This document shows positions 1 to 9,247 of a DNA stretch of 64,000 nt, piece after piece. The position numbers and the translations under genes were made by a program. Within the stretch, counting starts at the first letter, position 1; every line of letters starts with the position of its first letter. The stretch is taken from positions 1,550,001 to 1,614,000 of the forward strand of contig NZ_SMTG01000002.1 of NCBI RefSeq assembly GCF_004358165.1, given 5' to 3'. The notes beneath the pieces are model-generated. The model had not been told where the DNA came from. It did not search any database and worked only from the letters and a program-made list of their open reading frames with translations. The stretch is from Luteimonas terrae. Lineage in GTDB: Bacteria; Pseudomonadota; Gammaproteobacteria; Xanthomonadales; Xanthomonadaceae.

Positions 1-8
1 ACACCGAG

Positions 9-482
9 GTGCCCCCCGTGATCAAGCGACTGACCGGCCTGACCGCCCTGACGCTCTGCGTAATGGCCTGCTCGCCCGCCGCGCCGGACGCGCCCGCGAG
101 TGCCGACGCGTCGGCAGCGGCGCCGAGCACCGCGCCCGCCGCACCGGCCGCTGCACCCGCGGCCGCCGACGCCAGCCCGTCCACCCTGGCCTACCAGCGC
201 GTCAACGACACGATGCACGCCGGCATGGGCGCCGGCTTCACCGGCGATGCCGATGTCGACTTCATGCGCGGCATGATTCCGCATCACCAGGGCGCGATCG
301 ACATGGCGCACGTGGTGCTCGAACACGGCAAGGACCCGGAAGTGCGCGCCCTGGCGCAGCAGGTTATCGATGCGCAGGAAGCCGAGATCGCGCAGATGCG
401 CCAGTGGCTCGAAGCGCGCGGCCAGTCGACCGGCGCACCGGCCGACGCGCACGACGGCCACGACGCGCACGCGCACCACTGA
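9..482 (+). CDS. DUF305 family lipoprotein (CopM-like)
   Basis: Exported DUF305 protein of about 157 residues. It opens with a lipoprotein-type signal (hydrophobic stretch ending at 'CVMAC', Cys about residue 21), followed by an Ala/Pro-rich linker to about residue 58. The DUF305 core then carries the family signature '[16 protein letters not shown]' and a helical stretch rich in Glu and Gln. The C-terminus is His/Asp-rich. Related CopM-type proteins bind copper or silver in the periplasm; a metal role here is inferred from the His and Met residues and was not shown. The reading frame is open to the left edge, so the true start may lie outside the window; GTG codons at 9 and 18 are the only starts visible. 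It is convergent with hutU. Confidence 0.8.
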   Translation: MPPVIKRLTGLTALTLCVMACSPAAPDAPASADASAAAPSTAPAAPAAAPAAADASPSTLAYQRVNDTMHAGMGAGFTGDADVDFMRGMIPHHQGAIDMAHVVLEHGKDPEVRALAQQVIDAQEAEIAQMRQWLEARGQSTGAPADAHDGHDAHAHH

Positions 483-518
483 TGCAGGAGCGCCGCCGGA
501 CCGGGCGGCGCTGTTCCT

Positions 519-2189
519 TCAGAGCATCGGCAGCTTGAGACCCTGCGTCTTCGCGCAGTCTTTCGCGATGTCGTAGCCGGCATCGGCGTGGCGCATCACG
601 CCGGTGCCGGGGTCGTTCCACAGCACGCGCGCGATGCGCGCATCGGCGGCCTCGCTGCCATCGCAGACGATCACCACGCCCGAGTGCTGCGAGTAGCCCA
701 TGCCGACGCCGCCGCCGTGGTGCAGCGAGACCCAGGTCGCGCCGCCGGCGACGTTGAGCATCGCGTTGAGCAGCGGCCAGTCGCTGACCGCGTCGCTGCC
801 GTCGAACATGGCTTCGGTCTCGCGGTTCGGCGAGGCGACCGAACCGGAATCCAGATGATCGCGCCCGATCACGATCGGCGCCTTGAGTTCACCGTTGCGC
901 ACCATTTCGTTGAACGCGAGGCCCAGCTTGTCGCGCAGGCCCAGGCCGACCCAGCAGATGCGCGCCGGCAGGCCCTGGTAGGCGATGCGTTCGGCGGCCA
1001 TGTCCAGCCAGCGATGCAGGTGCGTGTCGTCGGGAATGAGTTCCTTGACCTTGGCATCGGTCTTCGCGATGTCTTCCGGATCACCCGACAGCGCGACCCA
1101 TCGGAACGGGCCGATGCCGCGGCAGAACAGCGGCCGCACGTAGGCCGGCACGAAGCCGGGGAAATCGAAGGCATTGGTGCAGCCTTCGTCCCGCGCCATC
1201 TGGCGGATGTTGTTGCCGTAGTCGACCGTGGGGATGCCCTGCGCGTGGAAGGCCAGCATCGCCTCGACGTGCACGCGCATCGAGGCCTTGGCCGCGTCGC
1301 GCACGGCCCCGGGATTCGCGGTCTGCTCGGCGATCCAGCGCTCGACGCTCCAGCCGATCGGCAGATAGCCGTGCACCGGGTCGTGCGCGCTGGTCTGGTC
1401 GGTCACGCAGTCCGGGCGCGCGCCACGCTTCACCAGCTCGGGCAACACGTCGGCGGCGTTGCCGAGTAGCGCGATCGACCTGGCCTCGCCGGCCTGCGTG
1501 TATTTCGTGATGCGCGCGAGCGCATCGTCGAGATCGTCGGCCTGCTCGTCGACGTAACGGGTCTTGAGCCGGAAATCGATGCGGCTCTGCTGGCACTCGA
1601 TGGTGAGCGAACACGCGCCGGCCAGACTCGCGGCCAGCGGCTGCGCGCCGCCCATGCCGCCGAGGCCGGCGGTCAGGATCCACTTGCCGGTCAGATCGCC
1701 GCCGTAGTGCTGGCGGCCCATCTCGACGAAGGTCTCGTAGGTGCCCTGCACGATGCCCTGGCTGCCGATGTAGATCCACGAACCCGCGGTCATCTGGCCG
1801 TACATCGCCAGACCCTTGCGGTCGAGTTCGTGGAAGTGTTCCCACGTCGCCCAGTGCGGCACGAGGTTGGAATTGGCGATCAGCACGCGCGGCGCGTCGG
1901 CGTGCGTTCGGAACACGCCGACCGGCTTGCCCGACTGCACCAGCAGGGTCTCGTCGTCGCCGAGGGTCTTTAGCGATTCGAGGATCGCGTCGTAGCAGGC
2001 CCAGTCGCGCGCGGCGCGGCCGATGCCGCCGTAGACGACGAGGTCTTCGGGGCGCTCGGCGACCTCGGGATCGAGATTGTTCTGCAACATGCGGAACGGC
2101 GCTTCGGTGAGCCACGACCGGCAGGTCAGCTCGCTGCCGCGCGGGGCGCGAACGGTGCGGGACGGGTCGTGGCGCGAGGCGTCGGTCAT
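519..2189 (-). CDS. hutU: Urocanate hydratase HutU
   Basis: Cytosolic urocanase (EC 4.2.1.49), the second step of histidine degradation, converting urocanate to imidazolonepropionate with tightly bound NAD+. The 556 residues match the usual family length and the sequence is collinear with known urocanases: an N-terminal 'ENLVVYGG'-like segment ('[17 protein letters not shown]'), the glycine-rich '[10 protein letters not shown]' nucleotide-binding loop, and the C-terminal '[11 protein letters not shown]' block. The gene stands alone here. hutF and hutI lie about 9 kb away and neither hutH nor hutC is in the window, so the hut regulon is scattered. The start at 2189 gives an N-terminal extension of about 20 residues before the conserved region, which is normal for the family. 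Confidence 0.97.
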   Translation of the reverse strand: MTDASRHDPSRTVRAPRGSELTCRSWLTEAPFRMLQNNLDPEVAERPEDLVVYGGIGRAARDWACYDAILESLKTLGDDETLLVQSGKPVGVFRTHADAPRVLIANSNLVPHWATWEHFHELDRKGLAMYGQMTAGSWIYIGSQGIVQGTYETFVEMGRQHYGGDLTGKWILTAGLGGMGGAQPLAASLAGACSLTIECQQSRIDFRLKTRYVDEQADDLDDALARITKYTQAGEARSIALLGNAADVLPELVKRGARPDCVTDQTSAHDPVHGYLPIGWSVERWIAEQTANPGAVRDAAKASMRVHVEAMLAFHAQGIPTVDYGNNIRQMARDEGCTNAFDFPGFVPAYVRPLFCRGIGPFRWVALSGDPEDIAKTDAKVKELIPDDTHLHRWLDMAAERIAYQGLPARICWVGLGLRDKLGLAFNEMVRNGELKAPIVIGRDHLDSGSVASPNRETEAMFDGSDAVSDWPLLNAMLNVAGGATWVSLHHGGGVGMGYSQHSGVVIVCDGSEAADARIARVLWNDPGTGVMRHADAGYDIAKDCAKTQGLKLPML

Positions 2190-2296
2190 TGCGGCAATCC
2201 ATCGAAGACGATGCGGCGATTATCGCATCGGGACGCACTGCCAGCTGGTGCGCTGCGGCGTGAGGCGGACGTGTCGCACGGCCTATGCTCGCGCGC

Positions 2297-3058
2297 ATGA
2301 TCCGATGCCTACTCCTGACGTCCGCGTGCGTGGTCGCACTCGCGGGCTGCGTGTCCAGCCCTGCACTCGAGCCCGCGCAACAGGTCGCCGGCGGGGCGCC
2401 CGGCCGCGTTCTGGTGTTCTCGCGCACCGCGGGCTTCCGCCACGATTCGATTCCGGTGACGATCGACACCTTGCGCACGCTCGGCGCGCAGTCGGGCTTG
2501 ACGGTGGATGCCACCGAGGACGCGACGCTGTTCGACGACGCGACGCTGGCGCGCTACGCCGCGGTCGTGTTCGCGCAGACGACCCGCGAAGTCCTCGCCC
2601 CCACGCAACAGGCCGCCTTCGAACGTTACGTGGCCAATGGCGGCGCCTTCATGGGCGTGCACGCGGCCGCAGACAGCGGCTACACCTGGCCATGGTATGG
2701 CGATCTGGTCGGTGCGTGGTTCGCGCGGCATCCGGACGGTCTGCAGACGGTGCGCGTGGTGTTCGAGAACGGGTCCGGGCCGGCGGGCGTCCAGGACTGG
2801 CGGGTCACCGACGAGATCTACGACTACCGCCGCAACCCGCGTCCGCAGGTCCGGGTGATCGCGTCGGTCGATCCGGCATCGCACCCGTCCGGCGGCATGG
2901 GCGACGACCATCCGATCGCCTGGTGCCACACCAATGCCGGCGGGCGCGCCTGGTACACCGGGCTCGGGCACGATGCCGCGCTGTTCGCCGATCCGGTGTT
3001 CCGCGCACATCTGCAACGCGGTCTGCTGTGGAGCACGGGGCGCGCGGAAGTTTGCTGA
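2297..3058 (+). CDS. ThuA-domain lipoprotein
   Basis: Exported protein with a ThuA-like, glutamine-amidotransferase-fold domain, a family linked to trehalose and other sugar use in rhizobia; the substrate is unknown here. From the start at 2297 it has 253 residues. It has a lipoprotein signal ('VVALAGC', lipobox Cys about residue 20), then the ThuA core: 'VLVFSRTAGFRHDSIP', 'GGAFMGVHAAADSGYTW', 'DDHPIAWCHTNAGGRAWYTGLGHDAALFADP'. An upstream ATG at 2285 is in frame, but it lies inside a -10-like hexamer (TATGCT, 2284-2289) that sits exactly 8-13 bases before 2297. I therefore prefer 2297 and a leaderless transcript. A hairpin terminator follows the gene. Confidence 0.85.
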   Translation: MIRCLLLTSACVVALAGCVSSPALEPAQQVAGGAPGRVLVFSRTAGFRHDSIPVTIDTLRTLGAQSGLTVDATEDATLFDDATLARYAAVVFAQTTREVLAPTQQAAFERYVANGGAFMGVHAAADSGYTWPWYGDLVGAWFARHPDGLQTVRVVFENGSGPAGVQDWRVTDEIYDYRRNPRPQVRVIASVDPASHPSGGMGDDHPIAWCHTNAGGRAWYTGLGHDAALFADPVFRAHLQRGLLWSTGRAEVC

Positions 3059-3089
3059 GCGGACCGGCGCTGCATGCCGCGCGGATACA

Positions 3090-3119
3090 AAAAACGCCCG
3101 GCACTGGCCGGGCGTTCGG
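3090..3119 (-). terminator. Rho-independent terminator, likely bidirectional
   Basis: Stem CGCCCGGC (3095-3102) pairs with GCCGGGCG (3107-3114) around a short loop. A run of A on the left becomes a U run when read on the minus strand, so it best terminates the small gene at 3140-3457. It also sits just after the ThuA gene. Confidence 0.75.
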
Positions 3120-3139
3120 GCGCGCACTGACGTGTCCGC

Positions 3140-3457
3140 TCAGAACACCGACGGATCCAGACGCCGCAGCGCATCCTTGATGTCGACGGTGCCGGTGCGT
3201 TCGATGTCCTCGCGGGTGTAGACCCGCCCACCGCCCGTCGTGCATTCCTGTTCGGCGCGCTTGGAACGGGCATTGCGCGCAGCCGTGACGCGCGAACCGG
3301 TTTCGCGGATGCAGAAGCGGTCCGACGGGCTGGCGCGCTGGCCGCGCTCGCGCATCGACTCCTCTTCCTCTTCCTGCTGCTGGGCGTGCGCCGCCTGGGT
3401 GACCGCGCCGAACGCGAGACCGGCGAAGATCGCCGCCGTCCACCATGCCTGTTTCAT
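3140..3457 (-). CDS. Small exported protein of unknown function
   Basis: 105-residue protein that I do not recognise. It begins with a clear Sec signal peptide ending in 'AAHAQ' (cleavage about residue 25), followed by an acidic Gln/Glu run, then a basic middle with three cysteines (in 'FCIRETG', 'ECTTGGG') and a C-terminal helix 'VDIKDALRRLDPS'. The pattern 'CIRETGSRV' resembles a group of small Xanthomonadaceae exported proteins that carry 'C-(R/K)-x-x-x-TGSR'; a second such protein lies at 54652-55011. It is transcribed alone and ends at the terminator at 3090-3119. Codon use looks like its neighbours, so I consider it a real gene. Confidence 0.7.
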   Translation of the reverse strand: MKQAWWTAAIFAGLAFGAVTQAAHAQQQEEEEESMRERGQRASPSDRFCIRETGSRVTAARNARSKRAEQECTTGGGRVYTREDIERTGTVDIKDALRRLDPSVF

Positions 3458-3618
3458 CGCGCACCTCCTGCGGTGCAGACCTGTGTGCCGACACGATACC
3501 CGCAGACGCGTGCCTGCGGGTCTGCGCGCGATGAATGTTCAGCGCGGGTGATGCCTGCGTTGCCGCCGCTTCATGCGACTGACTGCGGTCCGTCATGACA
3601 CGCCGGTATCCTGTGCGG

Positions 3619-4887
3619 ATGCCCCGAACCTTTTTCGCGCGCGCGATCGCGCTGCTTCCGCTGTTGCTGCTGGCCGCCTGCGCCAACCGGCCCACACCTC
3701 CCCAGGCACCTGCGTCCGCAGCGATGGTCGCCCCAGTGCCGACCTTGCTGCTGGTCTCCTTCGACGGTCTGCGTCCCGACTATCTGGGACGCGGCGACAC
3801 CCCGCACTTCGACGCGCTGGCCGCTGCCGGCGTGCAGGCCTGGATGCGCCCGTCGTACCCGTCGCTGACCTTCCCCAACCACTACACGCTGGTGACGGGC
3901 CTGCGGCCGGACCGTCACGGCCTGATCCACAACTCGATGCACGATTCGACGCTGGGCGATTTCCGCCTGTCGGACCGCGACGCGGTCGGCAACGGCGCAT
4001 GGTTCGAGGATGGCGAGCCGCTGTGGGTCACGGCCGAACAGGCCGGCCTGCCCACCGCCACGCTCGCGTGGCCGGGCAGCGAGGCGCCGGTGCACGGCGT
4101 GCGGCCGACGCGCTGGCTGCCGTACGACGAATCGCGCGCGATGGACGCGCGCGTCGACACGGTGCTCGACTGGCTGTCCGAGCCGGACGCGACCCGCCCC
4201 GCGCTGGCGACGCTGTACTTCGAGCACACCGATTCGGCCGGCCACACGTACGGGCCCGACTCGCCCGAGCTGCACGCGGCCTTGCGGCAGGTCGATGCCG
4301 CACTCGGGCGTCTGGTGACGGGCCTCCGCGCGCGCGGACTCGAGGACCGGGTCAATCTCGTCGTCGTCTCCGATCACGGCATGGCGGAAGTGGCGCCCGG
4401 CCGGACCATCGCGCTGGAAGACATGGTGTCGATGGAAGAGGCGCGCGTCGTCTCCTACGGACAGGTGATCGGCATCGCGCCGAATGCCGGTTTCGAGGCG
4501 CAGGTCGAGGCCAAGCTGCTGGGCGCGCATCCGCAGTACGACTGCTGGCGCAAGGGCGAGCTGCCGCCCCGCTGGCACTTCGGCACGCATCCGCGCATCC
4601 CGCCGATCGTCTGCCAGATGCACCTGGGCTGGGACGCGATTCCGCGCACGGCCATCGCGCGACGCGCCGGCAAGACGCGCGGCTCGCACGGCTACGACCC
4701 GGCCGCGCCGGAGATGCGCGCGGTGTTCATCGCGCACGGCCCGGCGTTCCGCAGCGGCGTGAGGCTCGACGGCTTCGACAACGTCGACCTCTACCCGATG
4801 CTGGCGCGGTTGCTGCGGGTGACGCCGGCGGAGAACGACGGGAATCCGCGGACGTTGCTGCCGGCGCTGCGCGACGGCGCGCGCTGA
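3619..4887 (+). CDS. Ectonucleotide pyrophosphatase/phosphodiesterase-type lipoprotein
   Basis: Alkaline-phosphatase-superfamily enzyme of the nucleotide pyrophosphatase/phosphodiesterase (NPP) type, a family known from the Xanthomonas NPP, which hydrolyses phosphodiester bonds of nucleotides with two zinc ions. 422 residues from 3619. It has a signal with lipobox 'LLLLAAC', then the metal/nucleophile region 'LLLVSFDGLRPDYL' and 'PSYPSLTFPNHYTLVTGLRPDRHG' (nucleophilic Thr in 'SLTFPNH'), then 'YFEHTDSAGHTYGPDSPE' and 'VVVSDHGM', which supply Asp and His ligands, and a last His in 'GSHGYD'. The upstream ATG at 3595 would add 8 residues. TATCCT at 3607-3612, positions -12 to -7 relative to 3619, favours the shorter, leaderless form. 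Confidence 0.9.
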   Translation: MPRTFFARAIALLPLLLLAACANRPTPPQAPASAAMVAPVPTLLLVSFDGLRPDYLGRGDTPHFDALAAAGVQAWMRPSYPSLTFPNHYTLVTGLRPDRHGLIHNSMHDSTLGDFRLSDRDAVGNGAWFEDGEPLWVTAEQAGLPTATLAWPGSEAPVHGVRPTRWLPYDESRAMDARVDTVLDWLSEPDATRPALATLYFEHTDSAGHTYGPDSPELHAALRQVDAALGRLVTGLRARGLEDRVNLVVVSDHGMAEVAPGRTIALEDMVSMEEARVVSYGQVIGIAPNAGFEAQVEAKLLGAHPQYDCWRKGELPPRWHFGTHPRIPPIVCQMHLGWDAIPRTAIARRAGKTRGSHGYDPAAPEMRAVFIAHGPAFRSGVRLDGFDNVDLYPMLARLLRVTPAENDGNPRTLLPALRDGAR

Positions 4888-5174
4888 AGGCACGGGTCGC
4901 CTTCACCGCGCGCGTATGAAGGATGGAATAGCGCGATCCATCGGATCGCATGGCAACGCCTCGGGCGCGCGTCTTCGCTGCGAAGCTGCCCGAGCTCAGC
5001 CGTGATGCGATGGGCGCGTTTGCCCCCACCCAACCCTCCCCCGCGAGCGGGGGAGGGCTTCATTTCCGCCTGGGATGAAGCGGCGCGGCGCGCCAGCCGC
5101 GATCCGATCCCGCCCTCGACATCCATGTCCGAAAACGGCCAGTCCGGCGCCTGCCCCGGTGCTAGCCTGCTCGC
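4888..5174. other. Intergenic region holding one REP-like palindrome and a promoter
   Basis: 287 bases between the phosphodiesterase and the Ada-AlkA gene. No coding sequence was recognised. It contains the REP-like element at 5021-5057. A -10-like hexamer TAGCCT at 5163-5168 lies 7-12 bases before the next start codon. Confidence 0.6.
5021..5057 (+). repeat. REP-like palindromic repeat, copy 1
   Basis: A head 'GCCCCCACCCAACCCTCC' leads into a perfect hairpin with 11-bp arms (CCCTCCCCCGC at 5034-5044 and GCGGGGGAGGG at 5047-5057) around a 2-base loop. The same unit recurs in inverted orientation at 25741-25774 and in direct orientation at 25854-25890. This is an extragenic palindrome of the kind common in Xanthomonadaceae genomes. 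Confidence 0.85.
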
Positions 5175-6725
5175 ATGCCTCCCCCGCCCGCCCTGTCCGA
5201 CACCGCCGTCTGCGAGCAGGCGCGCCTGAGCCGCGATGCGCGCTTCGACGGGCTGTTCTTCACTGCGGTGCGCACGACCGGCATCTACTGCCGGCCGGTA
5301 TGTCCGGCGCCGGCGCCGAAGCCCGGCAACGTCGTCTACTACCCCAACGCGGCCGCCGCGGAAGCGGCCGGCTTCCGGCCTTGCCTGCGCTGCCGGCCCG
5401 AACTGTCGCCGGTCGACGGCAGCTGGCACCGCGGCGACGACATCGTCGCGCGGGCGCTGGCACTGATCGATGCAGGCGCGCTCGACGACGCGCCGCTGTC
5501 CGCGCTGGCGGCGCGCCTGCACATCGGCGAGCGCCAGCTGCGCCGGCTGTTCGTCGAGCGTCTGGGCGCGGCGCCGATCGGCGTGCACGGCACCCGGCGC
5601 CTGCTGTTTGCGAAGCAACTGCTGACCGAGACCGCATTGCCGGTCACAGACGTCGCGATGGCGGCCGGCTTCAACAGCCTGCGGCGCTTCAACGCGGTGT
5701 TCCAGCAGGCGTATCGCATGCCGCCGCGCGAACTGCGCCGCACCCCGCGGGAATCGACCGGTGACGCGCTGGTGCTGCGCCTCGCCTACCGTCCACCCTA
5801 CGACCTGCCGGCGATGCTGGACTTCCTGCGCGGCCGCGCCCTGCCCGGCATCGAGCACGTCGACGAGACGTCCTACACGCGCGTCATCGGCGAGGCCGCG
5901 GCGCCGGGCTGGCTGCGCGTCGGCGCGTGGCCCGCATCGCGCGGCGATTCGGCGCCCGACGCCTTGCGCCTCGAACTCCACGGCTGCGCCGCATCGCACC
6001 TGCAGGACGCAGTACGGCGGGTCCGCCGCATGTTCGACCTCGACGCCGACCCCGACGCGATCGCCGCCCATCTCGCGGCGGACGCCCGCCTCGCGCCGTT
6101 GCTGCGCCGGCGCCCGGGCCTGCGACTGCCGAGCGGCTGGGACGGCTTCGAGATCGCGGTGCGCGCGGTGATCGGACAGCAGGTCAGCGTGGCCGCGGCG
6201 CGCACGCTGACCGCGCGCCTGTCGCAGCGTTTCGGCGCGCGCCTGCCCGACGCGCTGGCGGCGCAGGGCTTCGCGCATCTGTTCCCGACGCCCGAGGCCC
6301 TCGTCGATGCCGACTTCGACGGCCTCGGCCTGATCGGCAGCCGCATCGCGACCATCCGCGGCATCGCACGTGCGCTGATCGAGGGCCGGGTGGACTTCGA
6401 CCGGTCCCGCACGCTCGACGACTTCGTCGCGCGCTGGGTCGCGCTGCCCGGCATCGGGCCGTGGACCGCGCAGTACATCGCGCTGCGAGCGCTCGGCCAT
6501 CCCGACGCGTTCCCGGCCGAGGACCTGGTCCTGCAGAAGACGCTGCCGGGTGACGGATCGCGTCTGGGCGCAAGGCAGCTTCTCGCGCACGCCGAGCATT
6601 GGCGCCCATGGCGCGGCTACGCGGTCTTCCATCTCTGGCGCGAGGCCAGCGCCTCCGCACCCGCACCCGCATCCTCTCCGACGCCGTCCCCGCGCGCGCG
6701 TCGCCCACGGAGTTCCCCGACATGA
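5175..6725 (+). CDS. Ada-type regulator fused to AlkA-type 3-methyladenine DNA glycosylase
   Basis: Fusion protein of 516 residues for alkylation damage. Residues 1-80 form an Ada metal-binding domain with the four zinc-ligand cysteines (C39, C43, C70, C73) and 'AVRTTGIYC'; in Ada the first of these accepts methyl from phosphotriesters and switches the regulator on. About 85-190 is an AraC-type HTH. About 195-270 matches the AlkA N-terminal domain ('YDLPAMLDFLRGRALPGIE'), and about 300-480 is the HhH-GPD glycosylase with 'LPGIGPWTAQYIALRAL' and the catalytic-Asp region 'FPAEDLVL' near residue 450. A 27-residue Pro/Ala/Ser tail follows. The stop overlaps ogt by ATGA, so translation is probably coupled. 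TAGCCT at 5163-5168 suggests a leaderless mRNA. Confidence 0.93.
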   Translation: MPPPPALSDTAVCEQARLSRDARFDGLFFTAVRTTGIYCRPVCPAPAPKPGNVVYYPNAAAAEAAGFRPCLRCRPELSPVDGSWHRGDDIVARALALIDAGALDDAPLSALAARLHIGERQLRRLFVERLGAAPIGVHGTRRLLFAKQLLTETALPVTDVAMAAGFNSLRRFNAVFQQAYRMPPRELRRTPRESTGDALVLRLAYRPPYDLPAMLDFLRGRALPGIEHVDETSYTRVIGEAAAPGWLRVGAWPASRGDSAPDALRLELHGCAASHLQDAVRRVRRMFDLDADPDAIAAHLAADARLAPLLRRRPGLRLPSGWDGFEIAVRAVIGQQVSVAAARTLTARLSQRFGARLPDALAAQGFAHLFPTPEALVDADFDGLGLIGSRIATIRGIARALIEGRVDFDRSRTLDDFVARWVALPGIGPWTAQYIALRALGHPDAFPAEDLVLQKTLPGDGSRLGARQLLAHAEHWRPWRGYAVFHLWREASASAPAPASSPTPSPRARRPRSSPT

Positions 6726-7234
6726 ATCCGACGCCTGCCGTGTTCACCCGCACGATCGCCAGCCCGGTCGGGCCGCTGTTCCTTGCCGCGTCCGATGCCG
6801 GCCTGCATGCGGTCGAGTTCGCCGAGCACCGGCATCCGGTGCCGCGCGGCGACGACTGGCGCGCGGGCGCGCATCCCGTGCTCGACGCCGCTGCGACGCA
6901 GCTGGGCGAGTACTTCGCCGGCACGCGCCGCAGCTTCGCGCTGTCGCTCGCGGCGCGCGGCACGGCATTCCAGCAGCAGGTCTGGGATGGCCTGACCCGG
7001 ATTCCCTATGGCAGGACGGCCAGCTACGTGGAACTGGCGCGCATGGTCGGCAAGCCCACGGCGAGCCGCGCGGTCGGCGCGGCGAACGGGCGCAATCCGC
7101 TGTCGATCGTCGTGCCCTGCCATCGCGTCATCGGGGCCGGTGGCGCGCTGACCGGCTTCGGCGGCGGGCTGCCGACCAAGGTCTTCCTGCTGACGCTGGA
7201 AGGTGCGTGGCCACGCGAGACGGCCCTGCTGTAG
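6722..7234 (+). CDS. ogt: Methylated-DNA--protein-cysteine methyltransferase (Ogt)
   Basis: O6-alkylguanine-DNA alkyltransferase of 170 residues; it repairs O6-methylguanine by irreversible transfer to its own cysteine. The active site 'VPCHRVIG' places the acceptor at C133, preceded by the DNA-binding helix 'PTASRAVGAANGRNP' and the Tyr/Arg region 'IPYGRTASYVELA'. The start is ATG 6722, which overlaps the stop of the Ada-AlkA gene (ATGA). A longer in-frame opening from 6599 lies wholly inside the upstream gene and lacks homology. Together the two genes supply direct reversal of O6 damage, base excision of N3/N7 damage and an alkylation-sensing regulator in one unit. Confidence 0.96.
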   Translation: MNPTPAVFTRTIASPVGPLFLAASDAGLHAVEFAEHRHPVPRGDDWRAGAHPVLDAAATQLGEYFAGTRRSFALSLAARGTAFQQQVWDGLTRIPYGRTASYVELARMVGKPTASRAVGAANGRNPLSIVVPCHRVIGAGGALTGFGGGLPTKVFLLTLEGAWPRETALL

Positions 7235-7249
7235 ACGCGCGTCCGGCGC

Positions 7250-8014
7250 CTACATCCCGCGGAAACGGTGCACGAAGGCTGCGCTCACCGGCAACGACTC
7301 GCGGTGCCCGCGGAGCTGGATCCGCGTCTTGCCCAGTTCGTCGCGGCGCACGCGGTCGATCGTCGACACGCGCACCACCGTGCCGCGATGCACCTGCCAG
7401 AACGTGTCCGGATCCAGCCCGCCCAGCAGCTCCTTGAGCGGAGTGCGGATCAGGGCCTCGTCGTCGGCGGTGACCACGCGCACGTACTTGTCCTGGGCCT
7501 GAAAGAACAGCACCTCGTCGATGCCGATCATGCGCACGTGGTCGCCGATGCTCGCGCTGATCCAGCGTATCTGGCGCTCGCCCTGCGGGCGCAGGCGCGC
7601 TTCCAGATCGTCGACCAGCGCCTGCAGGTCGTCGCCCGACGGCTGCCGCAACCGCTCCTGCAACCGGTCCACCGCGAGGCGCAGCCGTGCCTCCGAGACG
7701 GGCTTGAGCAGGTAATCGACCGCGCCGGCCTCGAACGCGCGGATCGCATATTCGTCGTAGGCCGTCGTGAACACCACCAGGCCGCCACCGGCGACGACCG
7801 CACGCGCGACATCGAGCCCGCCGACGCCGGGCATGCGGATGTCGAGGAAGGCCACGCGCGGCCGGTGTTCGGCGGCGGCCTGCAGCGCGGTGATGCCGTC
7901 CTCGCAGGCGGCGATCACGTCGAGCCCGGGCCACAGGGTCTCAAGCATCTCCAGCAACGCGGCGCGCTGCGGCGCTTCGTCCTCGGCGACCAGAGCCGTG
8001 ACGGTGTCGGTCAT
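7250..8014 (-). CDS. LytTR-type response regulator
   Basis: 254-residue response regulator of the LytR/AlgR type. The N-terminal receiver has the acidic pair 'AEDE' (residues 10-13), phospho-acceptor D58 in 'VAFLDIRMPG', and Lys in 'YLLKPVSE'. The C-terminal LytTR DNA-binding domain (about 150-250) contains 'VLFFQAQDKYVRVVT' and 'FWQVHRGTVVRVSTIDRV'. The start at 8014 overlaps the stop of the kinase gene (ATGA), so the pair is one translationally coupled unit. In the family such pairs sense cell-envelope or metabolic cues and drive a small target set; the target here is unknown. It is convergent with ogt. Confidence 0.95.
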   Translation of the reverse strand: MTDTVTALVAEDEAPQRAALLEMLETLWPGLDVIAACEDGITALQAAAEHRPRVAFLDIRMPGVGGLDVARAVVAGGGLVVFTTAYDEYAIRAFEAGAVDYLLKPVSEARLRLAVDRLQERLRQPSGDDLQALVDDLEARLRPQGERQIRWISASIGDHVRMIGIDEVLFFQAQDKYVRVVTADDEALIRTPLKELLGGLDPDTFWQVHRGTVVRVSTIDRVRRDELGKTRIQLRGHRESLPVSAAFVHRFRGM

Positions 8015-9246
8015 GCGTGTGCGTCCAATGGCGTGCGGATTTCGGCTTCGGCACCCCCGCCGGCGACGCCGGTCAGACGCAGCGACGCGCGGTTGCCGAA
8101 GCGGGCCGCCAACTGGTCGCGCACGTTGGCCAGGCCCATACCGCCGCCGACACCCGGCTGCAGGCCGGCGCCGTCGTCGACCACGCCGACGTGCAGCGTG
8201 CCGTCCGCGGTCCACGCGCGCACGCGGATGCAACCGGCGCCGGGCTTGGGCTCGACGCCGTGCTTGACCGCGTTCTCGACCAGGGTGATCAGCAACAGCG
8301 GCGGATACGGCAATGCGCGCAGCGCGGCATCGGCTTCGATGACGTAACGCAGGCGGTCGGCAGTGCGCAGGCGCATCAGTTCGAGATAGCGCGCGCACAG
8401 GTCGAGCTGCTCGCCGAGCGTCGACTGCAGGGTCGCCCCGCCGTCGCGCAGGCGGGGAATTGTCGCGCGCAGATAGTCCACCAGCGCATCCAGCGTCGCC
8501 TCGGCCCGGCCAGCGTCCTGGCGCACCAGCGCGCGCACCGAGGCGAGCGTGTTGAACAGGAAGTGCGGCTCGACCTGCGCCTGCAGCGCGCCGAGCCGCA
8601 ACTCCGACTCGCGTGTCTGCGCCTGCAACGCCGCGACCTCGCTGCGGTGGCGACTGTCGGCCAGACGCCGCTGTTCGCCGAAATAGGCGCGCAGGGCCAT
8701 GCCGCCGCCGAGCAGTCCGTAAATGAAGACCAGCGTGACCAGATGGACGGCCATCACGCCCATGCGCGCAGAGCCGGATTCGTAATGCGCGCGCATCGCC
8801 TCCAGGTCGTAGGCGGGCTGGCCCATCTGCGACTCCATGAACGCGTTGATGTAACCGCTGGCCCAACGATCGGCGAAATAGGCGATCACGATGCCGACGC
8901 ACAGCGACAGCACGACCAGCACGCGTTCACGGCGCAGCGGCAGACGCAGATGCCGCACGAGCGTCGCGCAGGCCGGCCCCGCCGTCGTCATCAGCAGGAA
9001 CGCGATGAAGGAGTAGGCACTCGCGGTCAGTGCGCCGGCCAGCGTGGCCGGGCTGATCGACATGGCAAGCAGCGTCAGCACCGAGAAGCCCAGGATCACG
9101 CTGCCGAACAGCAGCGTGCGCCCGGCCAGCCAGTGCGCGCTGAACACCGGATAGCGGCGGTAACGGGTCCACAGATAATCGCCGCCGACGACCACGTCGT
9201 CGGGCAGCGGCTGGCCCAGTACGTTGCGTGCGTTGGCCGTCGTCAT
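8011..9246 (-). CDS. LytS/YpdA-type sensor histidine kinase
   Basis: 411-residue membrane sensor kinase. The N-terminal third has about four hydrophobic segments (about residues 40-170) separated by short loops, with no recognisable periplasmic sensor. A short coiled region (about 200-220) leads to the His_kinase domain with 'QVEPHFLFNTLASVRALV' (H about 228). The ATPase domain has the N-box 'ITLVENAVKHGVEP' and G-boxes 'VVDDGAGLQPGVGGGMGLANV'. It is the partner of the LytTR regulator immediately downstream. A serine hydrolase gene ends 1 base upstream of its start, so hydrolase, kinase and regulator may be co-transcribed. Confidence 0.94.
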   Translation of the reverse strand: MTTANARNVLGQPLPDDVVVGGDYLWTRYRRYPVFSAHWLAGRTLLFGSVILGFSVLTLLAMSISPATLAGALTASAYSFIAFLLMTTAGPACATLVRHLRLPLRRERVLVVLSLCVGIVIAYFADRWASGYINAFMESQMGQPAYDLEAMRAHYESGSARMGVMAVHLVTLVFIYGLLGGGMALRAYFGEQRRLADSRHRSEVAALQAQTRESELRLGALQAQVEPHFLFNTLASVRALVRQDAGRAEATLDALVDYLRATIPRLRDGGATLQSTLGEQLDLCARYLELMRLRTADRLRYVIEADAALRALPYPPLLLITLVENAVKHGVEPKPGAGCIRVRAWTADGTLHVGVVDDGAGLQPGVGGGMGLANVRDQLAARFGNRASLRLTGVAGGGAEAEIRTPLDAHA

Positions 9247-9247
9247 C

